Source: Elusimicrobiota bacterium (GTDB lineage Bacteria > Elusimicrobiota > UBA5214 > JBBAAG01). Taken from it: a stretch of DNA of 27,837 bases. The notes under the pieces were generated by a model, which ran no database searches, was not told the origin of the DNA, and saw nothing but the letters and a program-made list of their open reading frames with translations. Positions 15,612 through 23,172 of this stretch are shown here, in pieces. The DNA is taken from the NCBI GenBank assembly GCA_041658405.1, contig JBBAAG010000038.1:1-27837 (forward strand). The letters are read 5' to 3'. A program made the position numbers and the translations under genes. Within the stretch, counting starts at the first letter, position 1; every line of letters starts with the position of its first letter.

Positions 15612-16109
15612 ATGGGAAATTTTATTTCAGTATTGACACAGGGAATGTCGAGTAAGGAAGAAAAGGATATTATTGCTTTCTTATCAAAACACGGTGAACT
15701 TGGCAAACTTCAGCCAAAAGACCGTGTGGTGCTAGCTAAACTTGTGGAACTGCGTAAAGTTGTCAAAGGTGCTGTTGTTTTTAAGGAAGGTGATACCGGT
15801 GAGGAAATGTTCCTGGTTAAAACCGGGGCAGTGAAGATTTATAAGATGAGCTTGCTGGGTGAGCGCGTATTGACAACTGTTAATCCCGGCGGGTTTTTTG
15901 GTGAGATGGCATTGATTGATAAGTCACCGCGGTCGGCTTATGCCAAGGTGGAGGTTGATACTGAACTTCTGGTAATCGGGCAGAGGAAGTATGAAGAAGT
16001 TAAGAAAATGAATCCTTCAATCGCAATTGGGTTGATGGAAATACTGCTGCAAAGTTTTACAGTTAGGTTAAGGGATGTTACACAAAAAATTTTGGGTGTA
16101 ATGGGATAG
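15612..16109 (+). CDS. Single-domain cyclic-nucleotide (cAMP)-binding protein
   Basis: This 165-residue protein consists almost entirely of a cyclic-nucleotide-binding domain (about 28-150), with a short N-terminal extension. The phosphate-binding cassette reads GGFFGEMAL...SPRSA (93-109). Glu98 and Arg107 occupy the positions that hold the ribose and phosphate of cAMP in CRP and PKA. No helix-turn-helix, kinase or channel part follows, so unlike CRP/Vfr it cannot bind DNA by that route. The final ~20 residues (VRLRDVTQKILGVMG) form the usual C-helix. The ribosome binding site is weak (GGAG, 15 bases away) and the gene starts 10 bases after the GAF/HD stop, which suggests translational coupling. 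Placed between pilB and pilT, it is a natural candidate for carrying the cyclase signal to the pilus motors. Confidence 0.9.
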   Translation: MGNFISVLTQGMSSKEEKDIIAFLSKHGELGKLQPKDRVVLAKLVELRKVVKGAVVFKEGDTGEEMFLVKTGAVKIYKMSLLGERVLTTVNPGGFFGEMALIDKSPRSAYAKVEVDTELLVIGQRKYEEVKKMNPSIAIGLMEILLQSFTVRLRDVTQKILGVMG

Positions 16110-16136
16110 TAAAGAAAATAAAGGAAATATGCGGAA

Positions 16137-17201
16137 ATGATAATAGATGATCTTTTGAGGATGATGTTAGATAAGAAAGCGTCTGACTTGCATCTTAAAG
16201 CCGGACGGAATCCTATCCTGCGTATTCATGGTGAATTAATACCGCAGACAGATCTTCCTGAGTTAAGTAATGACGATATCCGCGGGTTGGTCGGGCAGAT
16301 GGTTACCGACGAGCATAAGGTTAGGTTTGACCGTGACCGCGAACTGGATTTAGCGTATACCCTGCAGGGATCTGCAAGGTTCAGGGTTAATGTTTTGATG
16401 CAGCGCGAAAAAATCGGGAGTGTGATACGTGTTATCCCGTGGAAAATACCGACACTCGAAGAAATGAAGTTTCCGCCGATACTTGCGGACCTGGCATTAA
16501 AACCTCGAGGGTTGGTGCTTGTAACTGGCCCTACCGGCAGCGGGAAGTCTACTACTCTCGCGGCAATGTTGAATCATATCAACGTAAATGAAGCGTGTCA
16601 TATTTTGACAGTGGAAGATCCTATTGAGTTTGTGCATCAGGATAAAAAAAGTGTGTTCAACCAGCGTGAGCTCGGGACGGATACCCTTTCATTTTCAGCG
16701 TCGTTAAAGCATGCGTTACGGCAGGATCCTGATGTCATACTGGTCGGTGAAATGCGTGACCCTGAAACTATACAGTTAGCGATTACCGCAGCGGAAACCG
16801 GGCATATGGTGTTCTCAACGTTGCATACAACCGGTGCGGCACAGACGATTGACCGCGTGATTGACGTGTTCTCTCCAGAACAGCAGCCGCAGATACGTAC
16901 ACAGCTTGCTGGGTTGCTTGAAGGTGTGGTTTCTCAAACCTTACTTGCGAAGTCGGATGGCAGCGGGCGCGCGTGTGCAATGGAAATTATGATATGCACA
17001 CCGGCTATACGTAACCTTATACGTGAAGGGAAAATTTATCAAATACCGTCGACTATGCAGACTGGTGTGTCAATGGGTATGCAAACGCTGGATAGTGCCT
17101 TAAAAGCGTTGTATGAGAAACGTATTGTTTCTTTTGAGGAAGCTGCATCAAAAGCGACTAATCCTGAAGCTTTCCGTGCAGCAGTAGAAAAAGGGAAGTA
17201 A
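16137..17201 (+). CDS. pilT: Type IV pilus retraction ATPase PilT
   Basis: This 354-residue protein, the normal PilT length, has an ATG with AAGGAAA upstream (10-base spacer). An N-terminal PAS-like region (1-100, ASDLHLKAG...PILRIHGEL) leads to Walker A GPTGSGKST (131-139), the Asp box VEDPIE (159-164), Walker B DVILVGEMRD (199-208) and the His box GHMVFSTLHT (222-231). The AIRNLIREGK motif (290-299) is specific to PilT and needed for pilus retraction. There is no zinc knuckle. It should act as a hexamer at the inner membrane, disassembling pilin. Its stop codon overlaps the next start (TAATG at 17199). A PilC platform gene usually follows pilT but is absent here, so the rest of the pilus machine must be encoded elsewhere. 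Confidence 0.96.
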   Translation: MIIDDLLRMMLDKKASDLHLKAGRNPILRIHGELIPQTDLPELSNDDIRGLVGQMVTDEHKVRFDRDRELDLAYTLQGSARFRVNVLMQREKIGSVIRVIPWKIPTLEEMKFPPILADLALKPRGLVLVTGPTGSGKSTTLAAMLNHINVNEACHILTVEDPIEFVHQDKKSVFNQRELGTDTLSFSASLKHALRQDPDVILVGEMRDPETIQLAITAAETGHMVFSTLHTTGAAQTIDRVIDVFSPEQQPQIRTQLAGLLEGVVSQTLLAKSDGSGRACAMEIMICTPAIRNLIREGKIYQIPSTMQTGVSMGMQTLDSALKALYEKRIVSFEEAASKATNPEAFRAAVEKGK

Positions 17202-17896
17202 TGGAAATATTTTGGCGGTTACTTCTCGCACATATGCTTGGCGATTTTACATTACAGACTAACCGTATTGCTGTATGGAAACGCGAAAGCGTGTGGGGTA
17301 TGCTTGCGCATTCATCAATCTTTCTTATAGCCGGGTATGTTTTTACCTGGAATTATCTTAATGACACATGGTTTTCTTTTAGAAGTGTTGAACTGCATGG
17401 GTGGGAGTGTATTGTTATCATCACTGTCCTTCATTTTCTTGAGGATCAATGGAGAGTGTATTCAATTCAAAAGTTTGGGATGCCCGATAATCTTGCGTTA
17501 TTCTTGTGGGATCAGTTTATACATATAAGTTTGATCTACGTATTCTCTCCTGTGCATGTGAGCGTATTTTTGAACCCGTGGCCTATCATAGGTGTGTTGG
17601 CAATCATGGCAACGCATTTTATGGCAATTTTGGTTTTTTATATCGAGATGGATGCTAAGAAAGGAAATGGCGCGCTTCATAAAGTCAGGAAACATTGGAC
17701 AATGGCGGTTAGGTTGGTTCTCATGGCTATGTGTTTGCTTCCAGGGATATCGTGGTTTTTGGTATTGCCCGTTGCGGGATTTACCGGGTACTTTTTTCAG
17801 TATAAAAAACAAAACTATGGGTTGATTGATACTGTGCTGGGTAATGGGATTGCGGTTGTTTGCGGGATTACGACACGGTTGTTGTTGAAGTGGTAG
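17201..17896 (+). CDS. DUF3307 membrane protein
   Basis: This 231-residue protein has several predicted membrane segments (roughly 35-55, 70-85, 105-120, 126-147, 165-185, 187-200 and 208-228). The N-terminus carries the DUF3307 hallmark H-x3-D-F-x2-Q (AHMLGDFTLQTNR, 10-22), followed by a second conserved His in WGMLAHS. The family has no assigned biochemical function; its conserved polar residues inside membrane helices suggest metal or proton involvement, which is inference. Its start overlaps the pilT stop (TAATG), so it is translated together with pilT and probably belongs to the same process or shares its regulation. It is the last gene before the rpsF promoter. Confidence 0.85.
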   Translation: MEIFWRLLLAHMLGDFTLQTNRIAVWKRESVWGMLAHSSIFLIAGYVFTWNYLNDTWFSFRSVELHGWECIVIITVLHFLEDQWRVYSIQKFGMPDNLALFLWDQFIHISLIYVFSPVHVSVFLNPWPIIGVLAIMATHFMAILVFYIEMDAKKGNGALHKVRKHWTMAVRLVLMAMCLLPGISWFLVLPVAGFTGYFFQYKKQNYGLIDTVLGNGIAVVCGITTRLLLKW

Positions 17897-17910
17897 TATA
17901 AAAAAAGTGC

Positions 17911-17939
17911 TTGACGCCGGATTATTTTTTATCTAACAT
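17911..17939 (+). promoter_or_regulatory. Sigma-70-type promoter for rpsF-ssb-rpsR-rplI-dnaB
   Basis: TTGACG (17911-17916) and TAACAT (17934-17939) are separated by 17 bases. Transcription would start near 17946, giving a leader of about 90 bases before rpsF. It lies just after the DUF3307 stop codon and has no terminator before it, so some read-through from the pilus operon is possible. Confidence 0.75.
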
Positions 17940-17964
17940 ATATCTACACAAAAAAGTGTCCTTT

Positions 17965-18001
17965 GCTCATGTTACGCAAGCATATGCGTTTTAATGTGAG
18001 C
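17965..18001 (+). promoter_or_regulatory. Structured 5' leader of rpsF (bulged hairpin)
   Basis: Bases 17965-17974 pair with 17992-18001 (two G-U pairs included). A three-T bulge (17989-17991) follows, and bases 17975-17978 pair with 17985-17988 around a six-base loop, giving 14 pairs in all. It lies between the predicted transcription start and the rpsF ribosome binding site. Many bacteria regulate rpsF by binding of the S6:S18 complex to a leader stem with a bulge. The conserved CCG of that motif is not seen here, so any autoregulatory role is a hypothesis. Confidence 0.5.
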
Positions 18002-18034
18002 TATGGTAGCCAAGAAGGAGGAATAAAAGGTTGT

Positions 18035-18481
18035 ATGAACAGGTATGAAAGTATTTTTATCTGTAATCCGCAGTTAGCTGCGGAACAGGTGAATGATCAG
18101 CTTGAAAAAATTAAGGCTGTGATCAAACGTGGGAATGGTGAGATTATTAGTGTGGATAACTGGGGAAAACGACAGTTGGCGTATCCGCTGAAAGGTTATC
18201 GTGAAGGATGTTATATTTATCTTCAGTTAAATTTACCGCCGCAGTTGGTGAGTGAGTTAAACAATTACTATCTGGTAAGCGAAAATATTCTTCGGCATCT
18301 TACAATAAGAATTAATGAAAAACATCTTAAGTACATCATACCGCATCCGGATGCGGTATTAACTTTGATTAAAGAGAAAGATAAGGAATCGGAATTGGGT
18401 GACAAATCGGTAGAGGCGAAAGCGGAGGAGACTAAGAAGGAGGAAGAGGGAGATGGAGCTAAAGCTGTTGCAGTTGAATAG
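18035..18481 (+). CDS. rpsF: Small ribosomal subunit protein bS6
   Basis: This 148-residue protein is longer than the ~95-135 usual for bS6 because of a charged Lys/Glu-rich tail (about 115-148). The chosen ATG has AGGAGG (18016-18021) upstream. The frame is open further 5' to a TTG at 17963, but the S6 fold begins MNRYESIFICNP, so the ATG at 18035 is right. Conserved S6 features are the first strand YESIFICNP, the WGKRQLAYPLKG core (47-58, partner surface for S18) and NILRHLTIRI. S6 binds S18 and 16S rRNA in the platform of the small subunit. The 3' end overlaps the ssb start by 29 bases. Confidence 0.97.
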   Translation: MNRYESIFICNPQLAAEQVNDQLEKIKAVIKRGNGEIISVDNWGKRQLAYPLKGYREGCYIYLQLNLPPQLVSELNNYYLVSENILRHLTIRINEKHLKYIIPHPDAVLTLIKEKDKESELGDKSVEAKAEETKKEEEGDGAKAVAVE

Positions 18482-18911
18482 GGTTATGTTGAGCGGCCGG
18501 TTGGTAAGGGATCCGGAGTTGAAGTACACTACAGCAGGGACTGCGTTGTGTAAATTTACGGTAGCAACTGGGAGAAGGTATAAGGATAAAGAAGGTAACT
18601 GGCAGGAGCAAACAACGTTTGTGCCGACTACTGTGTGGGATAAACAGGCACAGTTCGTTGGTGAGACACTGAAAAAAGGTAGTCCTGTGTATGTAGAGGG
18701 GAGCCTTCGGACTAATAAATGGGTAACTAAGGACGGGCAAAACCGGTCAACTTTGGAATTACAGGCTGTGCTGGTACGGTCAATGGCAAAAAGTGAAAGC
18801 GAACCGGCAGAACCCGTGGATGTGAGTGAACCGTTGCCAGAAGATAGCGGGAGTGAAGAAGTTAATGATACCGGGAGTGATAAGGATAATAAAGGGAAAG
18901 TGCCGTTTTAA
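18453..18911 (+). CDS. ssb: Single-stranded DNA-binding protein
   Basis: This 152-residue protein has AAGGAGG (18437-18443) placed 9 bases before its ATG, both inside the rpsF coding region. Residues about 8-112 are the OB fold (NRVMLSGRLVRDPELKYTTA, FTVATGRRY, TTVWDKQAQF, GSPVYVEGSL). A disordered acidic tail of about 40 residues ends in KGKVPF. The acidic tail with terminal Pro-Phe is the docking tip that recruits other replication and repair proteins in known SSBs. It works as a tetramer coating single-stranded DNA. The position rpsF-ssb-rpsR is the common bacterial order and confirms the call. Confidence 0.97.
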   Translation: MELKLLQLNRVMLSGRLVRDPELKYTTAGTALCKFTVATGRRYKDKEGNWQEQTTFVPTTVWDKQAQFVGETLKKGSPVYVEGSLRTNKWVTKDGQNRSTLELQAVLVRSMAKSESEPAEPVDVSEPLPEDSGSEEVNDTGSDKDNKGKVPF

Positions 18912-18953
18912 AAGGTACTTGCTTTCGACTATAAGAAAGGATTTTAGTTTGTT

Positions 18954-19301
18954 ATGGTAGATGATAATAGAAGAAATGATAGTTACGAACCGCGTGGCGG
19001 GTCACGGTACGGGAATAGTTCCGGCGGGAGTACCGGCGGGGGATATCGGCGAAGTTATAGCGGCGGTAGCAGCGGCGGGTTTCACCGCCGCCGCCCGAGG
19101 ACACGGAAATATTGTAAGTTCTGTGAACAAAAAGTTATTTACATCGACTTCAAGAACCTGCAGTTATTACGGAATTTTATGAATGACCGCGGGAAAATGT
19201 TCTCCGGCCATAGTTCGGGTAACTGTGCGAAGCATCAACGCAGTGTTGCTACGGCGATTAAACGCGCTCGAGCTATTGCGTTATTGCCGTACGTAGCGTA
19301 G
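18954..19301 (+). CDS. rpsR: Small ribosomal subunit protein bS18, with Gly/Ser/Arg-rich N-terminal extension
   Basis: This 115-residue protein (typical bS18 is 70-90) is preceded by AGAAAGGA (about 18934-18941). Residues 1-50 form a Gly/Ser/Tyr/Arg-rich low-complexity extension (GGSRYGNSSGGSTGGGYRR). The S18 core begins near residue 51: C54-x2-C57, VIYIDFKNLQLLRNFMNDRG, C91-x2-H94 and IKRARAIALLPY. The three cysteines and the histidine are placed to bind zinc, so this looks like the zinc-containing (C+) form. S18 pairs with S6, whose gene lies two genes upstream. Codons in the extension are GC-rich compared with the core, partly because of the Gly and Arg content. Confidence 0.97.
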   Translation: MVDDNRRNDSYEPRGGSRYGNSSGGSTGGGYRRSYSGGSSGGFHRRRPRTRKYCKFCEQKVIYIDFKNLQLLRNFMNDRGKMFSGHSSGNCAKHQRSVATAIKRARAIALLPYVA

Positions 19302-19334
19302 GATAAATATATTTTTATTTGAGGTATAATTGTT

Positions 19335-19799
19335 ATGAAAGTAGTGCTTACACAGAATGTAGAAAAAGTTGGTAATGCCGGGGATGTAAAAAATGTTACG
19401 GGCGGATTCGCGAGGAATTATCTTTTTCCCCGTGAGTTAGCTTGGGAAGCAACGTCCTCTAATCTTAAACGCTGGGAAGATAAGAAAAAAAGTTATCTCC
19501 GCCTTTCCGCGCGGGAATTGGATAAAGCGCAGCAGAGAGCTGATAAAATTGGAAAAGAGTCGTGTACGATTAACGTGAAGACTGATAATGAAGATAAGAT
19601 ATTCGGTTCCGTAACGAATATGGATATCGCGAAGTCGTTGCTTTCAAAAGGTATTGAAGTTGATAAAAAAGATATTATTCTCGAAGAGCCTATACATAAA
19701 GTCGGGGCGTATACCGTAAAAGTTAGAGTGCATCAGCAGGTGTATGCTGAACTTAAAGTATGGGTAGTCGCCGAGGATACTGAAAAAAGTGAAAGCTAA
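19335..19799 (+). CDS. rplI: Large ribosomal subunit protein bL9
   Basis: This 154-residue protein is close to the usual ~150. GAGG (19321-19324) lies about 10 bases before the ATG. The N-terminal globule shows the L9 signature MKVVLTQNVEKVGNAGDVKNV...GFARNYLFPRELA (1-37, with NYL-P). A long connecting helix follows (about 42-75, LKRWEDKKKSYLRLSARELDK). The C-terminal domain (about 78-147) contains DEDKIFGSVT-like and KVGAYTVKVRVH elements. L9 bridges neighbouring ribosomes and binds 23S rRNA at the base of the L1 stalk. It sits between rpsR and dnaB, as in most bacteria. Confidence 0.97.
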   Translation: MKVVLTQNVEKVGNAGDVKNVTGGFARNYLFPRELAWEATSSNLKRWEDKKKSYLRLSARELDKAQQRADKIGKESCTINVKTDNEDKIFGSVTNMDIAKSLLSKGIEVDKKDIILEEPIHKVGAYTVKVRVHQQVYAELKVWVVAEDTEKSES

Positions 19800-19862
19800 A
19801 CCCCAGTAAAGTTTTTTCATTCATAAAGTTCGCGCGTACTTATTTATTTATAGGATATTTGC

Positions 19863-21218
19863 ATGGCAGATATTTTTAATCACGTACCACCTCATTCAGA
19901 AGAAGCGGAAATGGCAGTGCTTGGGTCTATGATGATCGAACGGGCTGCTATTGATAAAGTTATTGCTCTGCTCAAGGATGTTTCATTTTATAAACCAGGC
20001 CATCAGATAGTGTTCCGTGCTATACGTAGGTTATATGAATCTAATATCGCTGTGGATATTCAGACGGTAGGAGAGGAATTAAAAAAAGAAAAAAAACTTG
20101 CGGATATCGGCGGAGCGGCGTATCTTATGACATTGATTGAGTCTGTAGCAACTGCAGCGAATGTCGAGGATTATGCGTTGATTGTACGGGATAAATCTAC
20201 ACTCCGCGGGTTGATTGATGTTTCACATGAGATGCTGGCGGATGCGTATAAAGATGAATCCGGTGCACAGGCTGTTATTGAACAGGCGGAACAACGGATT
20301 TTTAAGATACGTAATGAAGGGTTCCAGAGCGGGTTTATAGGGATTAATGAGTTAATGCCGCCGGTACTTGATCAGGTTGAGAGTTATATTCAGAACAAAA
20401 AAGATGGGTTAGGGTTGATGACCGGATTTCCTAAGTTTGACAGGCTAACCGGCGGGTTACAGAAAGGTAATCTCATCATTATTGCCGGGCGGCCGGGGAT
20501 GGGTAAAACGTCGTGGTGTTTAAACATAGTGGAAAATATTGCGTTGCATAGTAAACGCCCGGTTGCGGTGTTTACGATGGAGATGTCAAAAAACGAAATA
20601 GCGCAGCGGTTCCTGTGTTCAGTTGCAAAGATTAATATGAATAAGTTAAGGGATAACAGGGTTTCCCGCAGTGCATGGCCGGATATCACAACCGCTGCGT
20701 CGAAGTTGATGGAAGCGAAGATATTTATTAATGAGTTGCCTTCAGGAACGCTGTTGGACCTACGTGCACAGGCACGGAGGGTTGTGTCGGAACAAAAAGT
20801 TGAACTCATAGTGGTGGATTATATGCAGCTGCTCTCCAGCGGGACTAAACGTATGGAAGGCAGGCAACAGGAAATTTCTGATATCTCAAGGTCATTAAAA
20901 CTACTCGCGCGGTACCTCGAGATCCCGATAGTAGTGGTGTCGCAGCTTAGCCGTAAACCCGAAGAGCGGGGGAAGGATAATGAACCTAAATTATCCGACC
21001 TGCGGGAAAGCGGGGCGATTGAACAGGATGCTGATGTCGTCGGATTTGTTTACCGCGAAGATTATTATAACAAGGAAGATCAGAGTATCAGAGGTAAAGC
21101 CAGGCTTATCATTGCGAAACAGCGGAACGGGCCCCAGGGGACTCAGGATATGGTGTTTTTCAGTGAGTATACACGGTTTGAGAACGCTGAGACCAGGCAG
21201 CAAGAGCAGGAACAGTGA
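19863..21218 (+). CDS. dnaB: Replicative DNA helicase DnaB
   Basis: This 451-residue protein has the normal DnaB length. The N-terminal helical domain (1-110) starts VPPHSEEAEMAVLGSMM, the standard DnaB opening. A linker helix (about 155-185) follows, then the RecA-like motor with Walker A GRPGMGKT (209-216), MEMSKNEIAQRF, the Walker B strand LIVVDYMQLL and SQLSRKPEERG...LSDLRESGAIEQDADVV. No intein or insert is present. It unwinds DNA as a hexamer at the replication fork. The 63 bases before it have only weak ribosome-binding character (AGGAT) and no terminator. The stop overlaps the alr start (GTGA at 21215). Confidence 0.98.
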   Translation: MADIFNHVPPHSEEAEMAVLGSMMIERAAIDKVIALLKDVSFYKPGHQIVFRAIRRLYESNIAVDIQTVGEELKKEKKLADIGGAAYLMTLIESVATAANVEDYALIVRDKSTLRGLIDVSHEMLADAYKDESGAQAVIEQAEQRIFKIRNEGFQSGFIGINELMPPVLDQVESYIQNKKDGLGLMTGFPKFDRLTGGLQKGNLIIIAGRPGMGKTSWCLNIVENIALHSKRPVAVFTMEMSKNEIAQRFLCSVAKINMNKLRDNRVSRSAWPDITTAASKLMEAKIFINELPSGTLLDLRAQARRVVSEQKVELIVVDYMQLLSSGTKRMEGRQQEISDISRSLKLLARYLEIPIVVVSQLSRKPEERGKDNEPKLSDLRESGAIEQDADVVGFVYREDYYNKEDQSIRGKARLIIAKQRNGPQGTQDMVFFSEYTRFENAETRQQEQEQ

Positions 21219-22333
21219 TTAATACTATTCTTCGTCCCACATGGGTTGAGATAGATTTGTCCGCTATTACGCAAAATGTCAGTATAATACAGTCGTTAAT
21301 CGGTAAACACACAGGGATTATTGCTGTAGTAAAAGCTGATGCTTACGGGCATAATGCTGAGTTTATCGTTAAGGAATTGGTTAAACAAAAAGTTGTTGCG
21401 TTCTACGGTGTTGCATGCCTCGAAGAAGGTATTGCGTTACGCAAAGCAGGGATTAAACCTAAAATATTAATCCTCGGGAATGTTTATCCGTATCACTTAT
21501 TACCATTATTATTTTCTTACCAGTTGACTCCCACTGTTATCAGTATAGAGTCCGCTGTGGAGTTAAACAAAGCTGCAAAAAAACGTAAGGTTGTATTACC
21601 GGTGCACGTGAAGGTTGATACTGGGATGGGGAGGATTGGATCCTCTGCTGATGATGCGGGTGCTCTTATACAATATATCCACACAAAATGCCAGGCGTTG
21701 TTAATAGAAGGAGTATATACGCATTTTTCATCGGCGGATAGTGATGAATGGTATACAAGGTATCAGTATGACAATTTTGAGAATGTATTGAAGAGTATTG
21801 GTAAAATAAAAATCGTCCACACAGCTAATTCCGCAACAATAATCAGGTGTCCCTCACAATATTATGATTATGTCCGCCCGGGGTTGTTGTTGTACGGGTT
21901 GGAACCATTCCCCGGGGTCAATACAAGGTACGGGTTCAAGCCTGTGTTAACATGGAAAACTAAAGTTGTTTACCTAAAGAATATCCAGATCGGGCAAAGA
22001 GTTAGCTATAACGGGACGTTTATCGCAAAAACAGGGATGACGGTTGCAACTTTGCCTGTAGGGTATGCTGATGGGTATAACCGTAAACTATCAAATACCG
22101 GGCAGGTGTTGTTACACGGTAAACGTATAAACGTTATCGGGCGGGTAACCATGGATATGGTTATGGCGGATGTTACGGGTATTAAAGATGTTAGGTTAGG
22201 GGATGAAGTTGTGCTCATAGGGCAGCAGGGGCGGGAGAGAATTACGGCTGAGGAAGTTGCTGGTTTAGTTGGAACGATTAATTACGAAATTGTATGCGGG
22301 ATCGGGAAACGTGTTACCCGCATTGCAGTATAG
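21215..22333 (+). CDS. alr: Alanine racemase
   Basis: This 372-residue PLP enzyme converts L- to D-alanine for peptidoglycan. The GTG start overlaps the dnaB stop by four bases (GTGA), with AGGA just upstream, so the genes are translationally coupled. K40 in VVKADAYGHN carries PLP. R140 follows DTGMG, and the catalytic Tyr265 lies in VSYNGTF (family VSY-x-x-T-[YF]). PVGYADGYNR and VTMDMVMADV are the usual C-terminal markers, and GLLLYG closes the barrel. All essential residues are present. An alr gene directly after dnaB is not rare and may tie wall synthesis to growth. Confidence 0.97.
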   Translation: MINTILRPTWVEIDLSAITQNVSIIQSLIGKHTGIIAVVKADAYGHNAEFIVKELVKQKVVAFYGVACLEEGIALRKAGIKPKILILGNVYPYHLLPLLFSYQLTPTVISIESAVELNKAAKKRKVVLPVHVKVDTGMGRIGSSADDAGALIQYIHTKCQALLIEGVYTHFSSADSDEWYTRYQYDNFENVLKSIGKIKIVHTANSATIIRCPSQYYDYVRPGLLLYGLEPFPGVNTRYGFKPVLTWKTKVVYLKNIQIGQRVSYNGTFIAKTGMTVATLPVGYADGYNRKLSNTGQVLLHGKRINVIGRVTMDMVMADVTGIKDVRLGDEVVLIGQQGRERITAEEVAGLVGTINYEIVCGIGKRVTRIAV

Positions 22334-22358
22334 TAAATAAGGTAAAATATATCTTGCT

Positions 22359-23150
22359 ATGATAAACGGTATGTTCACAAAAGTTAAGGTCGTATCTTAT
22401 GACCTCACGGTAAGTTTGGGGAAGTTCGCTATACTGTTCGGGCAGGTGATTAGTTGGATGCGGGTATTACCGTGGGATGTGAAGAGTATTACCGCGCAGA
22501 TGGTTGAGGTTGGGATAAAATCGTTCCCGATCTGCGTAATGTCGTCGTTCTCAATGGGTATGGTGTTAGCACTACAAGCAGGGACTTCCGCAAGGTTTGT
22601 ATTTAATGAACCGCTCTACGTCGGGACTATTGTTGCGTTTTCGTTGATAAAAGAGTTGTCGCCGGTATTGATGGCAACAGTTGTTGCCGGGCGTGTTGGG
22701 GCAGGAATTGCAGCGGAAATCGGGACAATGAAGGTTACTGAACAAATTGATGCGTTGTATACATTAGGGACAAATCCTATCCGCTACCTCGTAATGCCGA
22801 GATTTATTGCGTGTGTGACTATGCTGCCGTTGTTGACGGTGTTCACAAATATTGTTGGCCTTACCGGCGGATATATTGTCAGTGTTACCAACCTCGAGAT
22901 ACCGGGGACGATTTATTGGGCGGATGCATATGATTATATGAGGGTAAAGGATTTGTTTCACGGGTTGATCAAGTCAGTATTTTTTGGTGCAACAATCGCG
23001 TTAGTGTCTTGTTACAAAGGGTTTGAGTGTAAGAACGGGGCGGAAGGTGTAGGGCGTGCTACTACCAGCGCGGTAGTGATGACACTGGTTATTATTCTGG
23101 TAAGCGATTATTTTTTGACGGCGTTGCTTGTAGCCCTTGGGATTGGATAA
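22359..23150 (+). CDS. mlaE: MlaE-type ABC transporter permease (phospholipid transport)
   Basis: This 263-residue membrane protein has about five helices. The MlaE family core is clear: FSMGMVLALQAG (64-75), LIKELSPVLMATVVAGRVGAG (the conserved ELSPVL..AGR element), MKVTEQIDAL and ALYTLGTNPIRYLVMPR. The end FECKNGAEGVGRATTSAVV is also typical. It forms the inner-membrane channel of the Mla/TGD phospholipid transporter with the ATPase encoded next to it. The ribosome binding site is weak; an ATG at 22371 is an alternative start. The N-terminal ~45 residues could form an interfacial helix. Confidence 0.95.
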   Translation: MINGMFTKVKVVSYDLTVSLGKFAILFGQVISWMRVLPWDVKSITAQMVEVGIKSFPICVMSSFSMGMVLALQAGTSARFVFNEPLYVGTIVAFSLIKELSPVLMATVVAGRVGAGIAAEIGTMKVTEQIDALYTLGTNPIRYLVMPRFIACVTMLPLLTVFTNIVGLTGGYIVSVTNLEIPGTIYWADAYDYMRVKDLFHGLIKSVFFGATIALVSCYKGFECKNGAEGVGRATTSAVVMTLVIILVSDYFLTALLVALGIG

Positions 23151-23172
23151 GTTATAGTATGAAGAGAAATAT

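Noticed and set aside
17963..18034. TTG at 17963 as the rpsF start
   Set aside because: It would place 24 non-conserved residues before the S6 fold and would overlap the leader hairpin. The ATG at 18035 has AGGAGG and the conserved MNRYE start.
17946..18034. Classic S6:S18 leader motif
   Set aside because: A bulged stem is present, but the conserved CCG trinucleotide is not found in the expected bulge, so I only report a structured leader.
19072..19091. 7-bp GC-rich hairpin inside rpsR
   Set aside because: It consists of Gly and Arg codons of the low-complexity head, which readily create such pairing; no T-run follows.
18961..19182. Overlapping + strand frame of 73 codons inside rpsR
   Set aside because: It is the shifted frame of the GC-rich S18 head; the rpsR frame has the conserved zinc and RNA-binding residues.
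19800..19862. Terminator between rplI and dnaB
   Set aside because: The TTTTTT run at about 19812 has no stable stem before it.
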